Assembly: GCF_003943735.1 (NCBI RefSeq)
Contig: NZ_RJMV01000001.1
Span: forward strand, 293,552 to 357,551
Direction: 5' to 3'
Length of the DNA: 64,000 nt
DNA from: Streptococcus sanguinis
Lineage (GTDB): Bacteria; Bacillota; Bacilli; Lactobacillales; Streptococcaceae
Shown here one piece after another: positions 54,164-61,346 of the stretch (position 1 is its first letter; each line of letters starts with the position of its first letter). The notes beneath the pieces were generated by a model that was not told where the DNA came from, ran no database searches, and worked only from the letters and a program-made list of their open reading frames with translations. Made by a program: the position numbers and the translations under genes.

Positions 54164-54614
54164 CTTTCCCTCCATTTTCTAAACTTTCGATATTCTGATA
54201 AAACTTGGCCATGACTTGAGAAAAAATCAGCAGTTCCTGCTCAGAAACACCATTCAAAATAGAAAGGTTCATTTCATCAAAAAAGTCACGGATTTTTTTC
54301 ATTCTTTCCTGCGACTGCGGAGTGAGACGGATATATTTAGCCCGCTTGTCTGTCTTGCCCATTTCCAGCTTGATAAAGCCATTCTTCTCCATCCTTTTCA
54401 TTAAGTTAGAGGCCACCGATTTGGAAATATCCAACTCCTGCTCAATATCCTTGATAAGGGTATCCTTCCCCTCTTCCATACGACAGGCGACAATATGCAA
54501 GACCTGCCCCTGAGGCCCAGCCATGGACTCAATCCCTTGCTCCTTGGCAAGCTTTTCCGCTATGAGATGAATCTTTCGTCCAAAACGCTTCAATTCCAGT
54601 AAAGGCTTATCCAT
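54156..54614 (-). CDS. MarR-family transcriptional regulator
   Basis: 152 aa winged-helix protein: LDISKSVASNLMKRMEKNGFI is the recognition region and LGKTDKRAKYIRLT the wing. It probably represses its own operon with the exporter and is relieved by an exported compound. AAAGGA lies 7 nt before the ATG; the promoter just upstream holds twin operator-like repeats. Confidence 0.88.
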   Translation of the reverse strand: MDKPLLELKRFGRKIHLIAEKLAKEQGIESMAGPQGQVLHIVACRMEEGKDTLIKDIEQELDISKSVASNLMKRMEKNGFIKLEMGKTDKRAKYIRLTPQSQERMKKIRDFFDEMNLSILNGVSEQELLIFSQVMAKFYQNIESLENGGKDV

Positions 54615-54631
54615 ACCTGTATCCTTTGTAA

Positions 54632-54706
54632 AAATAGTTTTCGTGAGAACTATTTTAACACAAGAAAAAAGAAAGTCAAGAAAAAAGTTTCCATGAGAAC
54701 TATTTT
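54632..54706 (-). promoter_or_regulatory. marR-exporter promoter with two operator-like repeats
   Basis: Minus-strand TTGACT (54679-54674), 16-nt spacer, TAAAAT (54657-54652). Two near-identical copies on the plus strand, AGTTTTCGTGAGAACTAT (54636-54653) and AGTTTCCATGAGAACTAT (54686-54703), each inside a longer imperfect palindrome. One covers the -10, the other lies just upstream of the -35, an arrangement expected for MarR autorepression. Confidence 0.7.
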
Positions 54707-54788
54707 TTCAACAAGAAAAAAAGCGAAGAAAATTTCTTCACCCTTCCTTTCAAACTGACAAACAGCCTAAAAATTGATTGGTCCCGCA

Positions 54789-55124
54789 TTAAAATTTTGA
54801 AGAAGAAGCGAGGAATAGAGACCCTCCAATGATAAGGAGAATGCCTGCAATCCAGCCTATAAATGGAATGGGCGCGATGTTGCTGCTTCCGACGATAAGG
54901 AGGACGCCCGCTGCGACACTGAAACGCATTTGACCTTTGTAATAAGCCAAGGAAGTAATTCCCAAGCCCAGAGCTGCCAATTTAATCACCGCTCCCAGTA
55001 AATTCAGGCCAGAATCACCTAGTAGGGCTGAAAAAGGAACAAAAAAGATATTCGAGAGCAGCAAAATAGTCCCTCCAATCAAACCAACCAGACCGCTTAT
55101 CAGTGCTAAAGTTTTTGTTTTCAT
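54789..55124 (-). CDS. Small hydrophobic membrane protein (DUF4064-like)
   Basis: 111 aa with four hydrophobic segments; short-chain Gly/Leu/Ile-rich, starting MKTKTLALISGLVGLIGG. Resembles streptococcal DUF4064 proteins; no function known. GGAGG lies 10 nt before the ATG. It has its own promoter at 55168-55196. Confidence 0.65.
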   Translation of the reverse strand: MKTKTLALISGLVGLIGGTILLLSNIFFVPFSALLGDSGLNLLGAVIKLAALGLGITSLAYYKGQMRFSVAAGVLLIVGSSNIAPIPFIGWIAGILLIIGGSLFLASSSKF

Positions 55125-55167
55125 TTACATCTTGCCTCCTTCAATATTATTCTGCTAATTATCTCTA

Positions 55168-55196
55168 ATTTTAGACATTTTTTGCAATTTTGTCAA
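55168..55196 (-). promoter_or_regulatory. Promoter of the small membrane protein gene
   Basis: Minus-strand TTGACA (55196-55191), 17-nt spacer, TAAAAT (55173-55168). Confidence 0.72.
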
Positions 55197-55202
55197 ATTT
55201 TT

Positions 55203-55613
55203 CTAAATGATAATCCCTTCCAAATGATCCAATTCATGCTGGCAGATTTGGGCAGGCAGGCCTTTCAAAGTCATGGTCTGCTGCTGCCAATTTTTATCCA
55301 GATAATCGACTGTGATTTCCTGATAGCGTTGAGTGGGACGGCTTCCAAGCAAGGACAGGCAGCCCTCTTCTGTCTGATAAGGGCCTGACTTAGAGCGCAG
55401 CACCGGATTAAACATGACTACCGGCACCAAACCATATAGAAAGATAATGACTCGCTTAGGTACGCCAATCATATTGGCTGCGAGCCCTAGACAGTTTTCT
55501 CGATTGGCCTGCAGAGTATCCTGCAAATCTTGAGCCAGATAAAGGTCTTCTCTACTAGCCTGCTCTGATGGCTGCTGCAGGAAGAAAATATCTTTGACAA
55601 TTGGTTTTTCCAT
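55203..55613 (-). CDS. Peptide deformylase-like protein with altered motif 1
   Basis: 136 aa, short. Motif 2 EGCLSL (Cys85) and motif 3 QHELDHLEG (His126, Glu127, His130) keep the metal ligands, but motif 1 reads GLAANMIG: Met48 replaces the conserved Gln that stabilises the oxyanion. Probably a non-essential or inactive deformylase paralogue. GAGG lies 7 nt before the ATG. It follows scrK after a short hairpin (55632-55653). Confidence 0.82.
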   Translation of the reverse strand: MEKPIVKDIFFLQQPSEQASREDLYLAQDLQDTLQANRENCLGLAANMIGVPKRVIIFLYGLVPVVMFNPVLRSKSGPYQTEEGCLSLLGSRPTQRYQEITVDYLDKNWQQQTMTLKGLPAQICQHELDHLEGIII

Positions 55614-55659
55614 TATTTTTCCTCATAGAGAAGGGCCTGATAAATCAGACCCTATAAAC

Positions 55660-56559
55660 TTATTTTGAGTGGCGCTCGCTAACTTCTTTAGCCAGTACAA
55701 AATTCCCCAGTGTTGCGGAGCCATTTCCAGCCACAGCCGGTGTCACGATATAGTCACGAACATCGGGTACTGGCAAATAGCCATTCAGAAGAACTGTGAA
55801 TTTCTCACGAACCCGATCCAGCATGTGCTGCTGAGCCATAACACCGCCACCGAAAACGATGACATCTGGACGGAAAGTCACTGTCGCCTGAATAGCCGCC
55901 TGAGCGATATAGTAAGCTTGAATATCCCAGACGGAACTATTGAGTTTAATATTTTCCCCACGAACTCCGGTCCGCGCCTCTAAGCTTGGACCAGCCGCCA
56001 ATCCTTCCAAACAGCCATTGTGGAAAGGACAAACGCCATTGAACTCTTTTTCCACATCCATAGGGTGCTTAGCTACATAATAGTGTCCCATCTCTGGGTG
56101 ACCTGTCCCCCCTACAAATTCGCCTCGCTGGATAGCGCCAGCACCGATTCCTGTTCCAATCGTATAATAGACCAGATTTTCAATACGGCCGCCAGCATTG
56201 TTGCGGGCTACTACTTCACCATATGCTGAGCTATTGACATCCGTCGTGAAGTAAATAGGAACATTGAGGGTCCGGCGCAAAGCGCCAACAATGTCCACAT
56301 TAGCCCAGTGCGGCTTAGGAGTAGTCGTAATAAAGCCGTAAGTCTTTGAGTTCGGATCAATATCAATTGGCCCGAAAGATCCAACAGCCAGACCAGCTAG
56401 ATTGTCGAAACGAGAAAAGAACTCAATCGTCTTGTCTAGCGTTTCAATAGGCGTGGTCGTTGGAAACTGTGTCTTTTCAACAACTTCAAACCGTTCATCG
56501 CCTACAGCACAGACAAACTTAGTGCCACCCGCTTCCAAACTTCCATACAATTTTGTCAT
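55660..56559 (-). CDS. scrK: Fructokinase ScrK (ROK family)
   Basis: 299 aa. N-terminal GSLEAGGTKFVCAVG phosphate loop, TIGTGIGAGAI, and the zinc site GHPEMGHYYV with CPFHNGCLEGLAAGPS. Phosphorylates fructose released from sucrose-6-phosphate by ScrB. Own extended -10 promoter (TG-C-TATAAT at 56606-56598); AGAGGA lies 6 nt before the ATG. Confidence 0.93.
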   Translation of the reverse strand: MTKLYGSLEAGGTKFVCAVGDERFEVVEKTQFPTTTPIETLDKTIEFFSRFDNLAGLAVGSFGPIDIDPNSKTYGFITTTPKPHWANVDIVGALRRTLNVPIYFTTDVNSSAYGEVVARNNAGGRIENLVYYTIGTGIGAGAIQRGEFVGGTGHPEMGHYYVAKHPMDVEKEFNGVCPFHNGCLEGLAAGPSLEARTGVRGENIKLNSSVWDIQAYYIAQAAIQATVTFRPDVIVFGGGVMAQQHMLDRVREKFTVLLNGYLPVPDVRDYIVTPAVAGNGSATLGNFVLAKEVSERHSK

Positions 56560-56673
56560 TATAAATCCTCTTTTAACATTTGATTTCTACTCTATTCATT
56601 ATAGCATATCTCTTGCAGACTTCTTGCCAAAAACTTTCCTTGGTACACTCTTATAGATAGACTCATGTTATTA

Positions 56674-56707
56674 GAAAAAACGAACAAATCAACTTTTGTT
56701 CGTTTTC
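56674..56707 (-). terminator. Terminator of scrA
   Basis: Minus-strand AAAACGAACAAA / TTTGTTCGTTTT hairpin with a 7-nt loop and a T run, right after the scrA stop. Confidence 0.85.
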
Positions 56708-56716
56708 TAAATTCCA

Positions 56717-58654
56717 TTAGGCTTTCACTTCAATAACTGCGTCGCCTTTAGCAAGAGCTCCTTCTGCTACTGGAGTCACAGAAGCGTAGTCAGCAGTGTT
56801 TGTAACGATGACCATAGTCGTATCATCCAGACCAGCGGCTGCAATTTTCTCAGCTTCAAATGTTCCCAAAACATCGCCAGCTTTGACCTTGTCGCCTTGA
56901 GCAACCTTTTGGTCAAAACCTTCGCCGCCCATAGATACTGTATCAATTCCGACGTGAATCAGAATTTCAGCACCATTAGAAGTTTTGAGACCATATGCAT
57001 GACCAGTCGCGAATGCAATCGTAACTTCTGCATCAGCCGGTGCATAAACCACACCTTGGCTAGGCTTGATAGCAATTCCTCGTCCCATCGCTCCGCTAGA
57101 GAAAACAGGATCATTAACATCGCTCAAAGCTACTGCCTGACCAACAATTGGAGAAATAATTGTTTCATCTTGGAGGGCGTTTGTTTCTTCAGCAACTGTG
57201 TCATTAGCTACTTCTGCTCCTGCTGCTTCATCAGCTGTTGCGGCAACAGCTTCTGCTGCAAAGACATCTGCCGCTTTTGTCTTACCGTAGAAATAAGTCA
57301 AAGCAAAGGCAATCGCAAAAGCAATAACTTCACATAAGAAATAGAATGGAATGGACTTAGCATCAATTGAAAGGAATCCAAGGAAACCTGCCGAACCAAG
57401 AGACACAGCAACGACTTGGAGAAGACCTGCAAAGAGAGCTCCTACTGCTGACCCGATAAGGGCACAGAAGAATGGGAATTTATATTTCAAGTTTACACCA
57501 AAGAGAGCTGGCTCTGTAATACCCAAGAGGGCTGAGACACCTGCAGATGATGCAAGACCTTTAGTTTTAGCATTCTTAGTTAAGAAAAAAATTGCAAATG
57601 TAGCTGCACCTTGAGCAACGTTGGCCATAGATGCGACAACAAAGATAAAGTCACCATGACCGCTACCATTTCTCCAAGCTGAAAGCAATTGCGTTTCGAT
57701 AGCTGGGAAAGATTGGTGAAGACCAGTCATTACGATTAATGAGTAGGTTCCACCAAAGACGCTCATGCCAATAAAGCTTGTTGTATTGTAGAGCCAAACG
57801 ATGGCATCTGTAATACCGTTAGATACCAATAACATCACTGGACCTACGACAGTAAACGTCAAGAATCCTGTAATCATAACTGATAGCAATGGTGTGAAGG
57901 TGAAATCAACAGCTGACGGCAATTTCTTGTGGAAGAATTTTTCAAGATGAGCCAAGATCCATACAGCAGCTAGAACCGGAATTACTTGGTAAACATAACT
58001 TGTTTGTGTTACATGATAACCAAAAATATCCCAAAATTTTTCAGCCCCTCCAAGATCCGGTGTCGTCATAATCATACCGATTGCAGCACCTAGGAACTGG
58101 TTAGCTCCAAAGCGCTTTGCGGCTGAGATACCAACAAGAATTGGCAGGAACATGAATGGTGCCGCAGACATAAGCTGTATCATTGCTGACAGGCCCTTAA
58201 TAGCTGGAACCATTTGTTCAATTGATTGAGGCCCAAACAATCCTTTTGAGGTTAGGAAATTACGAAGAGCCATCAAAAGACCGCCTGCAACTAAGGCTGG
58301 AATAATAGGTACAAAAATATCGGACAAGAGTTTAATCAAAGCCATAATAGGATTAAATCTCTTTCCACTAGCAGCAATCTGCTTCAAATCATCAGTTGAA
58401 ACTTCTTTAAGACCAGTTTCTTTTATAATCTCAGCGTAAACAAAGTTTACATCACCAGGACCAATGATAACCTGATATTGACCATCTGTTTTAAAAGTCC
58501 CTTTAACATCAGCATTATCGTCCAATGCTTTTTGATTAATAATACTGTCATCTTTCAACACGAGGCGCAATCTAGTTGCACAATGTGCTGCTGCCACAAG
58601 ATTATCTTTTCCAACAGCCTCAATGACCTGTTTTGCAACTTTTGAATAATCCAT
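56717..58654 (-). CDS. scrA: Sucrose-specific PTS enzyme IIBCA, ScrA
   Basis: 645 aa from ATG 58654 (AAGGAG 10 nt upstream). EIIB with phospho-Cys25 in [10 protein letters not shown], a polytopic EIIC (about 100-460), an Ala/Glu-rich linker and a C-terminal EIIA with the phospho-His in [10 protein letters not shown]. Imports sucrose as sucrose-6-phosphate. Divergent from scrB, sharing an operator region. Confidence 0.95.
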   Translation of the reverse strand: MDYSKVAKQVIEAVGKDNLVAAAHCATRLRLVLKDDSIINQKALDDNADVKGTFKTDGQYQVIIGPGDVNFVYAEIIKETGLKEVSTDDLKQIAASGKRFNPIMALIKLLSDIFVPIIPALVAGGLLMALRNFLTSKGLFGPQSIEQMVPAIKGLSAMIQLMSAAPFMFLPILVGISAAKRFGANQFLGAAIGMIMTTPDLGGAEKFWDIFGYHVTQTSYVYQVIPVLAAVWILAHLEKFFHKKLPSAVDFTFTPLLSVMITGFLTFTVVGPVMLLVSNGITDAIVWLYNTTSFIGMSVFGGTYSLIVMTGLHQSFPAIETQLLSAWRNGSGHGDFIFVVASMANVAQGAATFAIFFLTKNAKTKGLASSAGVSALLGITEPALFGVNLKYKFPFFCALIGSAVGALFAGLLQVVAVSLGSAGFLGFLSIDAKSIPFYFLCEVIAFAIAFALTYFYGKTKAADVFAAEAVAATADEAAGAEVANDTVAEETNALQDETIISPIVGQAVALSDVNDPVFSSGAMGRGIAIKPSQGVVYAPADAEVTIAFATGHAYGLKTSNGAEILIHVGIDTVSMGGEGFDQKVAQGDKVKAGDVLGTFEAEKIAAAGLDDTTMVIVTNTADYASVTPVAEGALAKGDAVIEVKA

Positions 58655-58688
58655 TTGCAAAAATCTCCTTATAAATATTTTTAACTTT

Positions 58689-58817
58689 TTGAAAGCGATT
58701 TTATCATCTTTACGAATATTATTTTACCATGATTCAAAAATATGTCAAGCGTTTTACAGAAAAAATATTTTTTTACTGTTAAATGTTGATTTTTCGACAG
58801 AAAACGTTTACTATAGT
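58689..58817. promoter_or_regulatory. scrA/scrB divergent control region: ScrR-like operators and cre
   Basis: scrA promoter on the minus strand: TTGACA (58748-58743), 16-nt spacer, TAAAAT (58726-58721). LacI-type sites TCAAGCGTTTTAC (58745-58757, over the -35) and GAAAACGTTTACT (58800-58812, next to TATAGT 58812-58817 serving scrB) fit ScrR binding. TGAAAGCGATTTTA (58690-58703) matches cre at 13 of 14 positions within the scrA leader. Confidence 0.72.
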
Positions 58818-58850
58818 AATAAGAAATAATATGATTCGGAGGACAAAAGA

Positions 58851-60305
58851 TTGGCTTGGACGACTGAAAAACGCTACAAACGCTATGAAGACTGGACTCA
58901 GGAAGAGCTACAGCACATCAAAGAAAACATCGCTAAATCTCCTTGGCGGGCTAACTACCATGTGGAGCCTCAGACAGGTCTGCTCAATGACCCCAATGGC
59001 TTTTCTTATTTTGACGGCAAGTGGGTGGTTTTCTACCAAAACTTTCCTTTCGGAGCAGCTCATGGGCTCAAGTGCTGGGTACAGTTGGAAAGCGATGACC
59101 TAGTTCACTTCACAGAAACTGGTATTCGGGTGCTGCCAGATACTGCTCTGGACAGCCACGGCGCCTACTCTGGCTCTGCCATGCAGTTTGACGACAAGCT
59201 CTTTCTCTTCTACACTGGCAATGTTCGTGATGAGAATTGGATGCGCCATCCTTATCAAATCGGTGCCTTGTTAGATAAATCAGGTAAGCTGGAAAAAATT
59301 GACAAGGTCTTGATTGAGCAGCCTGCTGAAGCGACCGACCACTTCCGCGATCCGCAGATTTTCAACTACAAAGGGCAATTCTATGCCATTGTCGGTGGGC
59401 AAAATCTAGACAAACAAGGCTATGTCAAGCTTTACAAGGCTATTGATAACGACTATACCAACTGGGAAGTCGTCAGCGATTTAGACTTCGCCAATGACAA
59501 GACAGCCTATATGATGGAGTGTCCAAACCTAGTCTTTATCAACGACCAACCAGTCCTGCTCTATTGCCCTCAAGGTTTGTCTAAGGACGTACTGGATTAT
59601 GACAACATTTATCCAAATATGTATAAAATAGGTCAATCGTTTGACACAAAAAAAGCTGCTATGATTGATCCTAGCCCTATCCAAAATCTGGACTACGGCT
59701 TCGACTGCTACGCGACCCAAGCCTTTAATGCACCTGACGGTCGCGCACTGGCTGTAAGCTGGCTAGGCTTGCCTGATGTGGAATACCCATCTGACCGCTT
59801 CGACCATCAGGGAACCCTCTCTCTTGTCAAGGAATTGACCCTGAAAGACGGCAAGCTCTACCAGTATCCAGTGCCTGCTATCAAGAATTTACGAGCAGAA
59901 GAACAGCCTTTCGCTGCTTTGGCAGAAAGCAAGAACAGCTACGAACTAGAACTGAATCTCGCTGCAGACACCGAGCATGAAATCGTCCTCTTTGCGGACA
60001 AGGAAGGCAAAGGCCTGCGAATCAACTTTGACCTCAAGGCTGGTCAAGTGACCGTTGACCGCAGTCAAGCGGGTGAGCCATTCTCTCTGGACTTTGGAAC
60101 CAGCCGAAGCTGCAATATTGACAAAGAAGCTACAAATGCTAGTATATTTATAGATAAATCAATTTTTGAAATTTTCATCAATAAAGGAGAGAAAGTATTT
60201 TCCGGCCGTGTCTTCCCAGAAGAAGACCAAACAGGTATTGCCATTACCAAGGGCAATCCAACCGGTACTTACTATGAATTAGATTATGGTCGCAAAGCTA
60301 ACTGA
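58851..60305 (+). CDS. scrB: Sucrose-6-phosphate hydrolase ScrB (GH32)
   Basis: 484 aa from TTG 58851, with GGAGG 8 nt upstream. GH32 motifs: nucleophile in GLLNDPNGF, transition-state RDP in HFRDPQIF, acid/base Glu in MMECPNLV; a C-terminal beta-sandwich follows. Splits sucrose-6-phosphate to glucose-6-phosphate and fructose. Overlaps the scrR start by 20 nt. Confidence 0.95.
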   Translation: MAWTTEKRYKRYEDWTQEELQHIKENIAKSPWRANYHVEPQTGLLNDPNGFSYFDGKWVVFYQNFPFGAAHGLKCWVQLESDDLVHFTETGIRVLPDTALDSHGAYSGSAMQFDDKLFLFYTGNVRDENWMRHPYQIGALLDKSGKLEKIDKVLIEQPAEATDHFRDPQIFNYKGQFYAIVGGQNLDKQGYVKLYKAIDNDYTNWEVVSDLDFANDKTAYMMECPNLVFINDQPVLLYCPQGLSKDVLDYDNIYPNMYKIGQSFDTKKAAMIDPSPIQNLDYGFDCYATQAFNAPDGRALAVSWLGLPDVEYPSDRFDHQGTLSLVKELTLKDGKLYQYPVPAIKNLRAEEQPFAALAESKNSYELELNLAADTEHEIVLFADKEGKGLRINFDLKAGQVTVDRSQAGEPFSLDFGTSRSCNIDKEATNASIFIDKSIFEIFINKGEKVFSGRVFPEEDQTGIAITKGNPTGTYYELDYGRKAN

Positions 60306-61251
60306 TGTAGCAAAACTTGCAGGAGTCAGCCCCACAACTGTTTCCCGCGTCATCAACAGAAAAGGCTACTTATCTGATAAAACGATTTCTAAGGTTGAGG
60401 CAGCCATGCGAGAGTTGGCTTACAAGCCTAACAATCTGGCGCGCAGCCTCCAAGGAAAATCGGCCAAGCTAATTGGACTCATTTTTCCTAATATCAGCAA
60501 TGTCTTTTATGCAGAATTGATTGACAAGTTGGAGCATGAGCTCTTTAAACAAGGCTATAAAACCATCATCTGCAATAGTGAGCATGACTCTGACAAGGAG
60601 CGCGAATACCTTGAGATGTTGGAAGCCAATCAGGTGGACGGCATCATTTCTGGCAGCCACAATCTAGGCATCGAGGACTACAATCGCGTGACTGCTCCAA
60701 TCATTGCCTTTGACCGGAATCTCTCACCGGATATCCCAGTTGTTTCCTCAGACAACTATGGTGGCGGAGTGCTAGCGGCTCAGACCTTAATCAAGGCTGG
60801 AGCTCAAAACATCATCATGATAACCGGTAATGACAATTCCAACTCACCAACCGGCCTGCGCCATGCTGGCTTTGCTTCCGTCCTGCCGGACGCACCGATT
60901 ATCAATGTTTCCAGTGATTTTTCTCCCGTCCGAAAGGAAATGGAAATTAAGCAAATTCTGACTCAGACCAAACCTGATGGCATTTTTACATCAGACGATC
61001 TGACAGCCATTTTAATTATGAAGGTCGCTCAGGAGCTGGACATCCAGATTCCTGAAGATTTGAAAATCATCGGCTACGATGGCACCTACTTTGTGGAGAA
61101 CTACTACCCGCAGCTAGCAACGATCAAGCAGCCACTGAAAGATATCGCCCGTCTCTCTGTAGACCTACTCCTCAAAAAAATTGCCGGTCAAGAAGTCCAA
61201 ACGACTGGCTATTTTCTGCCAGTCAGCCTCTTGCCTGGTAAGAGTGTTTAA
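60286..61251 (+). CDS. scrR: Sucrose operon repressor ScrR (LacI family)
   Basis: 321 aa. Helix-turn-helix KLTDVAKLAGVSPTTVSRVI at the N-terminus and hinge YKPNNLARSLQGK; a periplasmic-binding-like effector domain follows. The start ATG lies inside scrB without a clear ribosome site, so translation is probably coupled. Controls the scrA/scrB operators. Confidence 0.93.
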   Translation: MVAKLTDVAKLAGVSPTTVSRVINRKGYLSDKTISKVEAAMRELAYKPNNLARSLQGKSAKLIGLIFPNISNVFYAELIDKLEHELFKQGYKTIICNSEHDSDKEREYLEMLEANQVDGIISGSHNLGIEDYNRVTAPIIAFDRNLSPDIPVVSSDNYGGGVLAAQTLIKAGAQNIIMITGNDNSNSPTGLRHAGFASVLPDAPIINVSSDFSPVRKEMEIKQILTQTKPDGIFTSDDLTAILIMKVAQELDIQIPEDLKIIGYDGTYFVENYYPQLATIKQPLKDIARLSVDLLLKKIAGQEVQTTGYFLPVSLLPGKSV

Positions 61252-61268
61252 CACAGATATAAGCAAGC

Positions 61269-61304
61269 AAAGACGACATCCATTATTGGAAGTCGTCTTT
61301 ATTT
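61269..61304 (+). terminator. Terminator of scrB-scrR
   Basis: AAAGACGAC (61269-61277) pairs with GTCGTCTTT (61292-61300), followed by ATTT. Confidence 0.8.
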
Positions 61305-61346
61305 AGCCATAGTCTAAAAAATTTCTCACAGGGCAATAATCAATTA

